Of a DNA stretch of 64,000 nucleotides, positions 1 to 13,402 are shown piece after piece. Every line of letters starts with the position of its first letter. The stretch's first letter is position 1. The position numbers and the translations under genes are program-made. The DNA is taken from positions 2,858,501 to 2,922,500 of the forward strand of contig NZ_JAJONA010000001.1 of assembly GCF_024699985.1 (NCBI RefSeq), given 5' to 3'. The notes under the pieces were generated by a model, which did not search any database, had not been told where the DNA came from, and saw only the letters and a program-made list of their open reading frames with translations. This DNA comes from Phenylobacterium sp. J367. Its GTDB lineage: Bacteria > Pseudomonadota > Alphaproteobacteria > Caulobacterales > Caulobacteraceae.

Positions 1-845
1 GCTGGGGTGCCGCTGAGCAGTGCTTCAGTCACCACCGCACCCCAACCGTCCTTCCTTACCGACGGCAAGACAAGGACATCGATCGAAGCCATGAAAGCCG
101 GGATCTGCTCCGACGGTAAGATGCCGAGATGCGTTACAGACCCTGGTCGGCGCCGTGCGCATCGCCCGAGCGCCGCCTCCAAGGTTCCGCTCCCTACTAC
201 CGTCAAATGCGCTTCCGGGAGTTGCGACATTGTCGATAGGAGCAAGTGAAAGCCTTTGGCTCGTTCAAGCCGCCCCACATATCCGATGTGGAGGGAATGC
301 TCGCCTGCCGCGGCCGATAGCGAGGGGGTGTCTGGTCTATCAAGGAAGTAGGCAAAGGGGAATATTTTACCCGGGTCATATCCCGCAAGTCGAAACCATA
401 TCGGGCCTTCACGCCCAATCGCCAACACGAAAGAGGCCTGAGTGCGAATCCGACCCTCAGTCGCCCAGGAGTGCCCGAGGCGAAGGAACGTGCCGGCGCC
501 ATCCATTGCCCGCGGCTCGCTCATAATCCCGAAAGTATCTCCCCGTGTGAGCACCTCTTGGAGGCCGTGACTTATCGTCGACGGTCCGTGGATTCCTGAG
601 AAAATGTGGACTGTGTTCGGTGGAGCCTCTCTTATCACTCCGCTGATTTGTTCCGGCGTCGGCGCAACCACGACCGAAGGCGTGCGTGCCCAATCAGAAC
701 GCCAGCCCTGGGCAGCCCGCGCCGCGGGAACGCCATCGTGGCTGATGTAAACTGCACCTGAGACGCCTCTGGATTGGGCCAAGGCTCTGAAGAGCGGCAT
801 CTTATGTTGGGAGATGCAGGGCTCCCAGAGGTAGATGTAAACCAC
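1..845 (-). CDS. Glycosyltransferase family 4, C-terminus cut by window edge
   Basis: Reading the minus strand from a GTG at 845 gives an open frame to base 1 with no stop. The N-terminus reads VVYIYLWEPCISQHKMPLF, typical of GT-B sugar transferases. The middle carries HIGYVGRLERAKGFHLLLS, the usual start of the nucleotide-sugar domain, and the visible end carries GWGAVVTEALLSGTP, which matches the EX7E-type donor-binding region. It would transfer a sugar from a nucleotide donor to the lipid-linked polysaccharide repeat on the cytoplasmic face. The start is uncertain: an in-frame TAG lies just upstream, and the GTG sits one base after the stop of the preceding GT2 gene, so translational coupling is likely. 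The last residues lie outside the window. Confidence 0.8.
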   Translation of the reverse strand, partial: MVYIYLWEPCISQHKMPLFRALAQSRGVSGAVYISHDGVPAARAAQGWRSDWARTPSVVVAPTPEQISGVIREAPPNTVHIFSGIHGPSTISHGLQEVLTRGDTFGIMSEPRAMDGAGTFLRLGHSWATEGRIRTQASFVLAIGREGPIWFRLAGYDPGKIFPFAYFLDRPDTPSLSAAAGEHSLHIGYVGRLERAKGFHLLLSTMSQLPEAHLTVVGSGTLEAALGRCARRRPGSVTHLGILPSEQIPAFMASIDVLVLPSVRKDGWGAVVTEALLSGTP

Positions 846-846
846 G

Positions 847-1668
847 TCAGCACGATCGCGCTAGTGGTACTGCCTTGCGAGTCAGCCGACCGAGAGTCGC
901 TTGCCAGTCCAAGATGCGGATCAGGCTCCAGATGGTAAGTTTCAGCAAGAGTCGAAGCGGATCGGGCAAATTCAATCCAACAAGAGCGCGGAGCCTTGCT
1001 TGATCGACTTCATAGGCATCATTTAATCGACCGCTGCCGCTGATTGACCCGGGGTAGATGCGAAAGCATCCAAAATCTACGTGCTTTCGTCTGAACTTAT
1101 GTCCCGCCATGGCTAGGCGAAGGAACAACTCGCCATCCCAACATGTGCGGTTTGTCGTGTTAAAGCCGCCCACCGCCTTGACTGCATCCACGCGAAGAAA
1201 GGCAGCTTGCTGGACAATGACCGCAACGCCCAGCGCGTACAGAAGTGGGGTCATGATCGGCGCGGAATAGACACGGCGCAGAACTCGATCGTTCTGGTCG
1301 ATTACCAGTCCGTGACCGTAAACCACAGCGAGATCCGGTCGGCGTTCCCATTCCAGCATCGCCTCCCGGAATGCACCAGGCAAGACGACATCGTCAGAGT
1401 TAAGGTAGTAGAGATAACGCCCCCTGCAGGCCGAAAGGGCCTTGTTTAGTCCGTCTGCTGGCCCATCGTCGGGAGTCAGTATGACCTGCGAAATACGGTC
1501 CCCGTAACTGGCTATTATATCGCGACTCCCGTCTGTAGAGCCGGGATCGACTACTATATACTCAAGGTCCGGGAAATCCTGGGCAAGTACCGAATCTATA
1601 CATTGCCGAAGATAAGCGGCCTGGTTAAATGATATGGTGATCACAGAGATGAGGGGCGGTGTTTTCAT
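847..1668 (-). CDS. Glycosyltransferase family 2
   Basis: A 273-residue GT-A fold transferase. The N-terminus PLISVITISFNQAAYLRQC is the classic GT2 nucleotide-binding strand. VVDPGSTDGS and YLNSDDV follow; the latter supplies the DXD-like metal/nucleotide site. WDGELFLRLA is in the position of the general base region. It likely adds one sugar to the growing repeat unit using a UDP- or GDP-sugar. I chose the ATG at 1668 because it overlaps the stop of the upstream polymerase gene (ATGA). An upstream start would add about 42 residues of implausible sequence. It belongs to the minus-strand run that ends at the window edge. Confidence 0.88.
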   Translation of the reverse strand: MKTPPLISVITISFNQAAYLRQCIDSVLAQDFPDLEYIVVDPGSTDGSRDIIASYGDRISQVILTPDDGPADGLNKALSACRGRYLYYLNSDDVVLPGAFREAMLEWERRPDLAVVYGHGLVIDQNDRVLRRVYSAPIMTPLLYALGVAVIVQQAAFLRVDAVKAVGGFNTTNRTCWDGELFLRLAMAGHKFRRKHVDFGCFRIYPGSISGSGRLNDAYEVDQARLRALVGLNLPDPLRLLLKLTIWSLIRILDWQATLGRLTRKAVPLARSC

Positions 1669-2918
1669 TGTTGGCCTGCTCGACGCGGAGCCTCGACCGA
1701 GCGAGATTGCTGCAATACCCAGATTGCACACAGGATATGTACAGTCACGTGGAAACGGACATCCGCTCCGAAAGGAGAAAAGGGGATATTCCAAAGGAGC
1801 TGTAGAAGCGAAAATCCCACAAACGGGGCGGCAGCTGGCGGACAGTCTACGAGGCGAATGAGTGCGAGAGCACCCACTAAAAAGGCAGCAGCCCAGAACA
1901 CCGCGCCGAGCAATCCCGCTTCGACCCAGGAACCAAAGAAGTACGAGTGAGTCGGTATCAGTTCAGAGTCTATGCCCACGTCTCTCGCGTTAACTCCTCG
2001 GGCGCGGAGGAGTACGACTCTTAGACCAACGTAGTATCGGTCCTTGGCCCATGACCCGTGTCCTAGCCACGGAGAGTCGGCGATAGCGCGCAACGTAACC
2101 AGGGACTCGCCACGCCCTCCCAAGATCACGCCCAAGTCGCCTTGGCTCTGCTGAACGTACTTTTCATGTGCCACAGGGCCCAGCGTCCCGTTTGAAGCAA
2201 GGATCTCATAGGTCTTCGCTGCCAAAAGGCCCCCGGCAATCACACCTATTACGAGAACCGCAGCAAAAATTGGTGATGCGATCCGAGCGCCAGGGCGTCG
2301 ACGACGAAAAGCGTCCGCGATGGCGATCATCCCCGATGTTCCCAATAGCAAGGCGAACATCGATCGATAGTTAAGGAACAAATTTAGAGCGCCAAGCGCG
2401 AGTGGTGAGTACCGGACGGCTGCTCCCGCCGGGCCTCTAAGGCTCACGGAACTTGCGAGTGCGGTCGTCAAAAGCGCGACAGGAAGCGCAAAGCCAAACT
2501 TCCAGGGCTGCCCTTGCTGATAGGCGTTGGGGAACAGCGTGGCGGCGATCACCCCGGAGATGGCTAGGCCCACAGAAAAGGCCATGATGGGGACAATTCG
2601 CATCCGCGAGATCAGGGCGACGGTAACAAGGCCGGTGAACATGAGGGCAATTCGAGCCCAACCGCGCGCGTAGTCCACAAACGGGGTGTCTCTGACCAAA
2701 TCGGACACGATCTGACCACCCAACCAAAGGACCATCAGGAGAAGCAAGGGAGCCAAATGTCGCCAATCGATGGAACCGAAACGCTTCCAAAGCACGATTG
2801 GAAAGGCAAGCGTTAATAGAAGATCGGTCCCGAACAGGGTGCCAATAGCTCTAATCTGGACTGCGGAGAGAAGCCCAGCAATCAATAGGATGATGCTGTC
2901 GCTGCGAATGCCCGGCAT
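1665..2918 (-). CDS. O-antigen ligase/polymerase-like membrane protein (Wzy_C type)
   Basis: About 417 residues with ten or more hydrophobic segments. The periplasmic loop near residues 255-300 contains GGRGESLVTLRAIADSPWLG followed by GHGSW, the arginine/proline pattern of the Wzy_C (O-antigen ligase) family, and then PTHSYFFGSWVEAGLLG. Proteins of this family polymerise lipid-linked repeats or ligate them to an acceptor in the periplasm. The ATG at 2918 overlaps the stop of the neighbouring glycosyltransferase; a GTG one codon upstream is also possible. It lies in a tight cluster with a flippase and three transferases, so a Wzy role is most likely. A second gene of this family is at 14003-15347. 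Confidence 0.82.
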   Translation of the reverse strand: MPGIRSDSIILLIAGLLSAVQIRAIGTLFGTDLLLTLAFPIVLWKRFGSIDWRHLAPLLLLMVLWLGGQIVSDLVRDTPFVDYARGWARIALMFTGLVTVALISRMRIVPIMAFSVGLAISGVIAATLFPNAYQQGQPWKFGFALPVALLTTALASSVSLRGPAGAAVRYSPLALGALNLFLNYRSMFALLLGTSGMIAIADAFRRRRPGARIASPIFAAVLVIGVIAGGLLAAKTYEILASNGTLGPVAHEKYVQQSQGDLGVILGGRGESLVTLRAIADSPWLGHGSWAKDRYYVGLRVVLLRARGVNARDVGIDSELIPTHSYFFGSWVEAGLLGAVFWAAAFLVGALALIRLVDCPPAAAPFVGFSLLQLLWNIPFSPFGADVRFHVTVHILCAIWVLQQSRSVEAPRRAGQQ

Positions 2919-4033
2919 CACTGCTTGTCCTGCCAGTCGCGGACAACTCGCTCGAACATCCTTAGATGAGCGTCAGCTACAACACTTGGAGAATATCTTT
3001 CCTTGTAGCGACGCAAGGCTCCTAGCGCGAGGTCAATCCGCCGCTGGCGAGACGCGATGAGCGTCAGCAGCGCGTCAGCGATCATGCCAGGGTCGGGGCG
3101 TACGGTCAGGCCTGCGCCATTCCCAAGAAGCTCCCGCTGAACTTCCCAAGCCGGTCCGACGACTGCGCACCCGGACGCCATGGCCTCAACGTAGGTGAAC
3201 CCGAAAGACTCGAAGCGGCTCGGCATTGCGAAGATGTGGCAGCGGTGCATGAGAGCGACGACGTCGGCCGGGGGCAGGGCTGCGTAATGCTCTATAGAGG
3301 TTCCGGCGGGGAGTGGGATCTCACCGTCTCCGAAGGATGTGACTATTGTGATGTGCAGCCTCCTTCGCGCGTCCGGAGGCAGCAGAGCAACTGCGTGTAA
3401 CAATAGATCGAGGCCTTTGCGCTTGGCGTCACGGCCGACGAACAGAACGCGAAGAAGCTGATCGTCGAAATGCTTTCGATGCAACGAATCCAGTTCAACC
3501 GGTGTCAGGTGGGGCAGGAAAAACGGGACTGGATGAAATCTTTCTCCAATGTCGGGATATCGCTCGGCATGCCGGGACGCTTCCGAGACGGTGGAAACTT
3601 GGACACCTGTGGCCAGATGGTACATCTCGCTCTGCTCGTCATACTTACGCGCGATATCGCATTGTGGATGAGCAAAGAGCTGCATCTCAGGGTCGAGCAC
3701 TGCATGGTGCCAAATTACAGGGATGTTCCGACAGTTCACTGGAAAGCGACGATGTGACAACACAATATCCGGGCGCATATTCACGACGCGACGCAAGTTC
3801 AAAGTGCGGATGTGCGGGGTGTAAAGTCTCCGCGCGAGTGGTGGGCAGATGCGACCGCCGATCAAAAACGCAGAGTCTACGATGTCGAGCGGATCTGATG
3901 GATATAGGAAGTCTACAGGGATAAACGTCTCCATCAGCCCCAAAGAACGCATGTAGGACCAGTCGGTATTGTTCGGTCGAACAAAGTATTTTGGCGTATC
4001 GACCAGCACGCGAAGGCGAGGATGGGAGGTCAT
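2918..4033 (-). CDS. Glycosyltransferase family 1/4 (GT-B)
   Basis: 371 residues. The C-terminal half carries VLFVGRDAKRKGLDLLLHA and PSRFESFGFTYVEAMASG, which together form the donor-sugar domain with the EX7E motif (Glu of FESFG to Glu of YVEAM). The N-terminal half is a diverged acceptor domain beginning LRVLVDTPKYF. It should transfer a sugar to the repeat unit in the cytoplasm. It follows the flippase gene with a 6-base gap and overlaps the next gene by the ATGA pattern, so it is one step of a coupled operon. Base composition is lower in GC than in genes beyond 5.3 kb, like its neighbours. Confidence 0.87.
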   Translation of the reverse strand: MTSHPRLRVLVDTPKYFVRPNNTDWSYMRSLGLMETFIPVDFLYPSDPLDIVDSAFLIGGRICPPLARRLYTPHIRTLNLRRVVNMRPDIVLSHRRFPVNCRNIPVIWHHAVLDPEMQLFAHPQCDIARKYDEQSEMYHLATGVQVSTVSEASRHAERYPDIGERFHPVPFFLPHLTPVELDSLHRKHFDDQLLRVLFVGRDAKRKGLDLLLHAVALLPPDARRRLHITIVTSFGDGEIPLPAGTSIEHYAALPPADVVALMHRCHIFAMPSRFESFGFTYVEAMASGCAVVGPAWEVQRELLGNGAGLTVRPDPGMIADALLTLIASRQRRIDLALGALRRYKERYSPSVVADAHLRMFERVVRDWQDKQ

Positions 4034-4039
4034 GGTCGC

Positions 4040-5290
4040 TCAGCGCCTACGAAGGCCGAAGGAGTAGTAGACGCTCCGCCCTAGGACGGTCAGCGAGGTC
4101 ATGACCGGCGCTGCGCTAACGCCAGCGGCGGAGAGCGCAAGTGATTTCGCCGTTAACAAGATTGGTAACGTGATGAGTTGCGTGCGCGCCTGCGTAGTAA
4201 TTAAATTCCGAGAGTTGAGCGCCATGCCTTGGATCGTTGCGGCGCAAGTCAGCAGGGTAAATAGTCCGAGTGCTGTCGCGAGCGATGCTGATCTTTCGTA
4301 CGGTTGTCCGGTCCACAGCTCAATAATAGCGTCGTGCCAAAGGATGAGGGCCAAGACAAGTGGAATAACAATGCCGGCCATTGTTGTGTAGGCTGCTAGC
4401 ATCAGCCGTTGAGCTTCAGCCTTGCCGAGGTTGGCATTGCGCAATGCCGGCCAAAGGGGGAAGGCTCCGATCGAAACTAGCGCTGGGATATAGTTGAACA
4501 GACGCGCAAGGAGATCATAATGCGCGACCACGGTCGCCGAGTAGAACGCCCCAATCAGTGCATTGTCGAGCCCAGTTTCGACGTACACCCCGAGTTGGAG
4601 GACTGTAAAAGACAGCCCTGCTTTGAGGTCGGATCCCCAGTGTCGGGGGTGAGGAATTGAAAAGCCTGGTCTAAGCGCAGGAGAGTTCACGCCGAAGAAG
4701 TAGATCACGCATAGCCATCCAACGACCGCAGGTATCCCAAGAACTGCAAACGAGAAGTATTCGAGCGGTAGGTTCAGAGGCATCGCGAACCAGACGGCGG
4801 CTGCAGAAGCAATACGCGCTGCGGCGTTCCACAGGCCGGAAGTGAGGCCGCGCTGTTGGGCAAACAAGATGCGCTGAACTAGGCCCGTTGGGATGGATGC
4901 GGAGATTGACGCAACTGCCACGATCCAAGCGAAAAGGTGAGTACGTAGCGCAGGCATCCAAAAGGATAGGGTGATGAGCGCCGCAATCCCGATGAGGCTG
5001 GTCGCAATCGAGATGGCGCACAGGATCCACCAAACGCGATTAACAGTAGAGCGGATATTCTCCGGACTTTCAGTTGGTGAACTAACGACGTTAACGACTG
5101 CGAGAGCCAGCCCAAGGTCGGCGTAGCTAAAGAAAATGGTCGCGCTTAATATGATCGCCAGGACCCCGTATCCGTGCGGACCGAGCTCTGCCAGAAGCAG
5201 TGGAACAATGACTATCGAGGCGGCCAAATTAATGCCCCGAGTGGCCAAGGCGGAGGCGATGTTTCGAAGAAGTCGACCCTTTATTTGCAT
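4040..5290 (-). CDS. Polysaccharide flippase, Wzx/MOP superfamily
   Basis: 416 residues, almost entirely hydrophobic segments separated by short polar loops, with an N-terminal pattern (NIASALATRGINLAASIVIV, then GPHGYGVLAI) typical of Wzx/RfbX proteins. These move undecaprenyl-linked repeat units across the inner membrane. It lies between fcl and glycosyltransferase genes, the expected context. The start ATG at 5290 comes 20 bases after the fcl stop. There is no frameshift here, unlike most genes farther right. Low GC supports recent exchange of this part of the locus. Confidence 0.85.
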   Translation of the reverse strand: MQIKGRLLRNIASALATRGINLAASIVIVPLLLAELGPHGYGVLAIILSATIFFSYADLGLALAVVNVVSSPTESPENIRSTVNRVWWILCAISIATSLIGIAALITLSFWMPALRTHLFAWIVAVASISASIPTGLVQRILFAQQRGLTSGLWNAAARIASAAAVWFAMPLNLPLEYFSFAVLGIPAVVGWLCVIYFFGVNSPALRPGFSIPHPRHWGSDLKAGLSFTVLQLGVYVETGLDNALIGAFYSATVVAHYDLLARLFNYIPALVSIGAFPLWPALRNANLGKAEAQRLMLAAYTTMAGIVIPLVLALILWHDAIIELWTGQPYERSASLATALGLFTLLTCAATIQGMALNSRNLITTQARTQLITLPILLTAKSLALSAAGVSAAPVMTSLTVLGRSVYYSFGLRRR

Positions 5291-5310
5291 GAAGCGCGAT
5301 TATTCTTCGT

Positions 5311-8593
<3,283 letters not shown>

Positions 8594-8642
8594 AGTCTGC
8601 CCCGCCCCCGCAGAGCGCTCCGGACATCCGCCCGGAGCGTTT

Positions 8643-10882
8643 CTAGCTCACGTAGTACTTCTTGTACTCGGCATAGTAGTAACCAGGGTCACCGTAGCCG
8701 TATTTCGACTGTTCCTTCATATCCATCTGGGTCAGGGCGACGCCCGCAAGATGGGCGCCGGTGCCCGCAAGCTGACGGAAGGCGGCCTCGATCGCGTGTT
8801 GCGGCGTCTTGCGCCAGCGCGCCAGGAACAGGACCGCGTCCGCCTTCGGCGCCAGCACCCGGGTGTCGGCGACCGGCAGCACCGGCGCGGTGTCCAGGAC
8901 GATCAGGTCGTAGCGGCTGCGAAGGTCGTGGATCAGCCGGTCCATGGCCTGCGAGCCGAAGACATCCCGCGGGGTGAAGGCGCTCTTGGCCAGCGGCAGG
9001 AAGTCCGCGCCGGTCTCCTTGTCGGGCGTGATCGCTTGCTGGAGCGTGGCCTCGCCGCTGAGCACCTCGAGCAGGCCGGTGGTCGGCTCGGCGTTGAGCA
9101 GGCGGTTCACGGTACGGCGACGAAGGTCGCAGTCGACCACGATCACCCGGGCGCCCTGCAGGGCCGCCGCGCGGCCGAGGCAGACCGAGGTCGTCGTCTT
9201 GCCTTCGCCGGGCAGGGCGGAGGTGACGGCCACCACCTGCACGGCCTCGCCCAGGCGTGAATACTGCAGGGACGTTTTGAGATTGCGGAACGCTTCCGAG
9301 AAGCCGGAGAGCGGCTTGGCGACGATGAAATCGATCGGGGGAGATCGACGCGCCGTCGGCCACCGACGCGAGCAGCGGCACCGCGCCCAAATAGGGGGTG
9401 TCCAGCCGGCGCTCGACGTCTTCGGCGGTCGTCAGGCCGGCGTCCAGCATCTCGGCGACGAACACCGCCGCGACACCCAGGCCGAGCGCCAGCGCGAGGC
9501 CGAGCGCGAGGTTCAGGGGGGACCCGCGGGGAGCTCGGCCCGCCCGGGATCTTCGCCTTCGAGACGACCCGCGCATCCGACTGCTCGATGCCCTGCTGGG
9601 TGCTCGTTTCCTTGTAGCGGTTGAGATAGCTCTCATAGAGCGTCTTCGAGGCTTCGGCCGTGCGCTGCAGCTCGTTCAGCCGGACCATGGCGCGGTTGTT
9701 GGCCGCCAGCGTGCCCTTCGCGCCGCCCAGGCTGCCGGCCAGGGCGCCGGCGCGCTGCCGCGACACCGAGGCGCGGGCCTCGAGGTTGGAGATGATCCGG
9801 CTGATCTCCTGTTCGATTTGGGTGTCGATGTCGGAGAGCTGGCGCTTGGCCTTCAGCATCTCGGGGTGGCGATCCCCGTAGCGGCCCTGGAGGTCCGCGA
9901 CCTGGCCGCTGACCTGGGCGCGCTGGGCGCGCAGCGACTGGATCACCGGCGAGCTGAGCGCCTCGCCGACATCGTCGCCGCTCGAGCCGCCGGCGAGCTG
10001 GCGTCGGGCCGTCGCGAGACGGGCCTCGTCCTCGGCGACCTGCGCCCGGGCCTGGGCCAGGGTCATGTTGTAGCTTGAGATCTCCTGCTCCGTCAGACTG
10101 GTGCCGGACGCGCTGAGCAGGTTGTTGGCGATCTTGAACTGCTGGACCGCGGCCTCGTCCGCAATGACCTGCGCGCGGAGTTCGCCAAGCCGGCCGTTGA
10201 GCCAGTTGGAGGCCTGCTGCGTGGCGTCGAACTTCGCCTCGAGCTGTTCCAGCAGGTAGAGCTCGGCCCACTTGTTGGCGATCTCCGCAGCGCGGCCCGG
10301 AGACTGGGCCTCATAGTTGATGCGGATCACATAGGTGAGGCCGGCGCGCCGGACCTCGATGCCCGCCAGCGCGGCGTCGATCACACTGTCCTGCTGGCGC
10401 TGCAGGTCCGCGGGCGTCAGCTTCCGCGGCGGCGTCGCGCCCGAAACCAGCCCTTTGAGGCCGGCCGTCACGGCCCGCAGGCCTTCCGGCTTGCGCAGCG
10501 CGCCGTTGAACTCCGGATCCTCGTCCAGCTTCAGGGCCCGCACCACGCGGCCGGCGAGTTGCCGGGACTTGAGGATTTCGACCTCGGTGTCCACGGTGCT
10601 GGAGTCGGCGGGGAGGCCGGAAAGCACCGCCTCCTGGCTGGTGATGGTTTCCTTGCGAGGATCCAGCATGACACTGGCCGTCGCCGTGTACTTGGGCGTC
10701 GCCGACAGGGTTAAGAGCACGGCCCCGAGGAAGACCAGCACCACGATGGCGGAGAAGAGGCGGATGCGCCGGCGGAACGCGTTGAGGAGCCGTCTCGGAT
10801 CGATCCGGCCGAACCCCTCCGCGCCGCTGAAAGCCGGACGGTCCATCGTCTCGAGTTCCGAAACGGGACTATGGACGTTCAT
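8643..10882 (-). CDS. Wzc/GumC-type chain-length determinant with tyrosine autokinase domain; two frameshifts
   Basis: Pieces in three frames join into one protein. The N-terminal part has a membrane segment (IRLFSAIVVLVFLGAVLL), a Wzz domain and long coiled coils (residues ~170-430). The second membrane helix is LALGLALALGLGVAAVFVAE. The C-terminal kinase has Walker A ALPGEGKTTT, Walker A' VIVVDCDLR and a tyrosine-rich tail (YGYGDPGYYYAEYKKYY) that would be autophosphorylated. Shifts lie at about 9515 (six G) and 9339 (five G). It controls polymerisation and export together with the Wza-like protein at 16.5 kb. The start ATG at 10882 has an upstream GAGG; a longer start at 10933 is possible. 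Confidence 0.85.
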
Positions 10883-10988
10883 CTGAGAAGCCTCGCTCAC
10901 CCTTGCGGCCGCGCCCTGCAGGACATAGGCCAACGGCGGCCGGCGCGGGAAGCGCTGGCCGTGCGACGTATCGGCGCTATCCTAATGC

Positions 10989-12350
10989 TCAGAACTGCGC
11001 TGTGATCGTGGCGGCGAAGATGTTCTGCTTGAAGCTGTCGCCGGCGCCCTTGACCGTGTCGCGACGGTCGTAGGCCCAGCTCGCCTTGAGCCCGATGCTG
11101 CGGTTCAGCAGGTAGGTGGCGCTCAGGCCGGCGTTCTGCCGTTCATCCTTCCGGCCGATCTCGTCGTACTCGTCCTCGCCGTAGGCGGCGCGGGCGGTGA
11201 GAATGACGTTGCGCATCAGCTCGTGGTCGACGGTGACGCCGACGTTCGACGACAGGTAGGCGCCGGTGCCTCCGGTAGCGCTGTCCTCGACCGTTCGGCT
11301 GCCGTTGAAGGTCACCGTCGTGAGCTGGGTCGGGAACCACTCGACCTGGGCGCGGGCGCCGAAGCCGTCGATCTTCTCGAGGGCCGGGTCGTCGAACTCC
11401 TGTTCCAGGTAGCCGACCCCCACTTCACCGCGGGCGACGGCGCCGAGCTCGAAATTGGCGCCCGCCAGGAACTGGATGCCGTCGGAGTCGCGGTTCAGGG
11501 CGCCGCCGACACCGGGAAGATCGTAGTTGCGGTTGTTGCCCGTCACCTCGAAGAACACGGCGGTCGCCGGGCTGACGGCGTAATCCACGCGGCCCAGGAA
11601 CAGATTGATGTCGCGGTCCCGGTAGCTCTGCTCGACGATCCCGCCGCCGATGCGGTCCGGGCTCTCGTAATCGAACCGCTGGTACTGATAGCGGCCCATG
11701 AAGCGCAGGCGGTTGACCGTGTGCTCGCCGATCAGATTCAGCGTCGACAGGTTGTACTTCACCGGTTCGGCCGCCGTGCCGGGGCTGTCCGGCGACGTGC
11801 GCGGTTCCGTCAGGTCGCCCCAGTCGAAGGAGCCGCGGATATTGGTGAAGCGCAGCAGGTCGAGGCGGCCGTTCACGCCCAGGGCGTAGTCGGTGGTGTT
11901 CTCGTTGTCGTTGTCCTGGTAGCGGGCGAGGACGGCCCGGGCATAGGCGCCCAGCGCGTGCCGCGACCAATCCGAGTTGAGGTTCACCTCGGGCGTGATG
12001 CGCCAGATCATGTCGTCGACCTCGTTGAGGTCGGTGGCGTAGATGTTGTCGTTGGCCTCGGCCGACACGGACAGTTTCGGATAGGCGAGGAAGGCGCCCA
12101 TCCGCAGGCCGCGCGCCTCGTAGCCTTCGCGCGGTCGCTGCGACACCGCCACGTTGCGGTCGCGGGCGAAGAGGTCCGCCGCGTCGGTGGACAGCGCCAC
12201 GCCCTGGCGTTCCGCGCCCGGCGCGGCGGGCTGGCCGGCCGGCGCCGTGGAGGGTTGCCCGGCCGGCGTCTGCGCCAGCACCAGGCTGGAGTAGCCACCC
12301 GCAAGGAACATGGCCGTACCGGCGGCCAGAATCCGCTTATCCCCGATCAC
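10989..12350 (-). CDS. Outer-membrane beta-barrel protein of exopolysaccharide loci
   Basis: 453 residues with a signal peptide (cleavage expected after SSLVLAQ). After a Pro/Ala/Gln-rich linker come many alternating amphipathic strands and a C-terminal aromatic residue (ITAQF), as in outer-membrane barrels. AYPKLSVSAEANDNIYAT is a pattern I associate with the BBP2-type barrels found beside Wzc genes. It may help secrete or anchor the polymer at the cell surface; this is inferred from location. It precedes the Wzc gene on the same strand by 106 bases. Confidence 0.75.
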   Translation of the reverse strand: MIGDKRILAAGTAMFLAGGYSSLVLAQTPAGQPSTAPAGQPAAPGAERQGVALSTDAADLFARDRNVAVSQRPREGYEARGLRMGAFLAYPKLSVSAEANDNIYATDLNEVDDMIWRITPEVNLNSDWSRHALGAYARAVLARYQDNDNENTTDYALGVNGRLDLLRFTNIRGSFDWGDLTEPRTSPDSPGTAAEPVKYNLSTLNLIGEHTVNRLRFMGRYQYQRFDYESPDRIGGGIVEQSYRDRDINLFLGRVDYAVSPATAVFFEVTGNNRNYDLPGVGGALNRDSDGIQFLAGANFELGAVARGEVGVGYLEQEFDDPALEKIDGFGARAQVEWFPTQLTTVTFNGSRTVEDSATGGTGAYLSSNVGVTVDHELMRNVILTARAAYGEDEYDEIGRKDERQNAGLSATYLLNRSIGLKASWAYDRRDTVKGAGDSFKQNIFAATITAQF

Positions 12351-12437
12351 AGAACTATCCCCTGCTCGTAAATTACGATGCTTGCGGCCGCCGAAGCGCC
12401 CGAGGACCGTCTCCCCAGTCGGCCCTAAGTCGAGAAC

Positions 12438-13308
12438 TTAGCCTCGATAGATCACCAAAGGCGGCGTCGGCGTCGTGACCGGGGTCACAATGGTGCCGGT
12501 CGGAACCTGCGTCTGGCCCGTCGCCAGCTGCGTTCCCTGGGCGGCGGCGCCCAGTCCGCTGATCGCGCCCGCCGCGCCGGCCTGGCCCGAGTTTGCCAGG
12601 GCGGTAGAGGCCTGGGCCAGCGCCGTGTTGGCGACGGTGGCGCTCACGCCCGCGGTCGTCAGGGCCTGAGCCACGGCTTCGGCGGCGGCCTGCTGCTGCG
12701 CGGCCGTATCGCCGCCGCTGGTGGCGACAGCCTGGGCGACCGCGGTCTGGATCGCGGTGGCGACGATAACGGTCTGCTGGGCCTGCACCCCGGCCAGGGC
12801 GGCCGGGCGCCGCGGCGACCGCCGGATTGCTGTTGAGCGCCGCGGCCGCCTGGCCCATGGCGGCGTTCACGATGGCGGGCGTGGCCGCCGGCGTCGACTG
12901 CACGGCGGCGGTGATCGCGGCCTCGACGGCCGCCTGCGAGACGGGGGCGCCGGTGGCCGCCGCGGCCGCGACGACAACCTCGACGTTCACCTCGATGGAC
13001 TGAGCCAGGATCGCGGCGGCGACGTCCGGATCGGCCGAGGCCGCTTCGTCGGCGAGATCCGCCTTCGCCGCGGCGAGGGCGGCTTGCTGATCTTCCGGTG
13101 AGAGGCCGGCCAGCGCCGCGTCGATGGCGGCCTTGACCGTCGCGGTGTCGGCGTTGGCGTTGGCGCGCACGGCGGCTTCCACCGCGGCGGCGGCCTCGGC
13201 CGTCGTCTGCGCGAAGGCGAGCCCGCCGATCGTCGCCACGCCGCCCACGGCGCCGACAACAACTGCGGCGCGAGCAACGGCGCCGATGGTCAGGTTGCGG
13301 AGAGTCAT
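12438..13308 (-). CDS. Secreted alanine-rich hypothetical protein, frameshifted
   Basis: I do not recognise a family. From ATG 13308 the protein has a signal peptide (TIGAVARAAVVVGAVGGVA, then LAFAQ) followed by an extremely Ala-rich helical repeat region. In it, short units such as AAVEAAVRANANADTATVK and AAVEAAITAAVQSTPAATPA recur with few charged residues. The frame is lost near 12805 and resumes in another frame (QTVIVATAIQTAVAQAVATS) to the end at 12438, which reads TPTPPLVIYRG. It lies between the barrel gene and the polymerase operon, so a periplasmic or surface role in polysaccharide export is a fair guess. Confidence 0.6.
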
Positions 13309-13402
13309 GAGAGCCACCACTTGCGCGAGAAGTCCATTACGGTTGCCAGTTCTTTAAGCCAGACCGTAACGAAAGTCGAATCTTCCGCGAGTTCTCGGGA
13401 CT

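Noticed and set aside
11223..12371. A 382-codon plus-strand frame opposite the outer-membrane barrel gene
   Set aside because: Val/Gly/Arg-rich shadow of a beta-barrel gene with a proper signal peptide on the minus strand.
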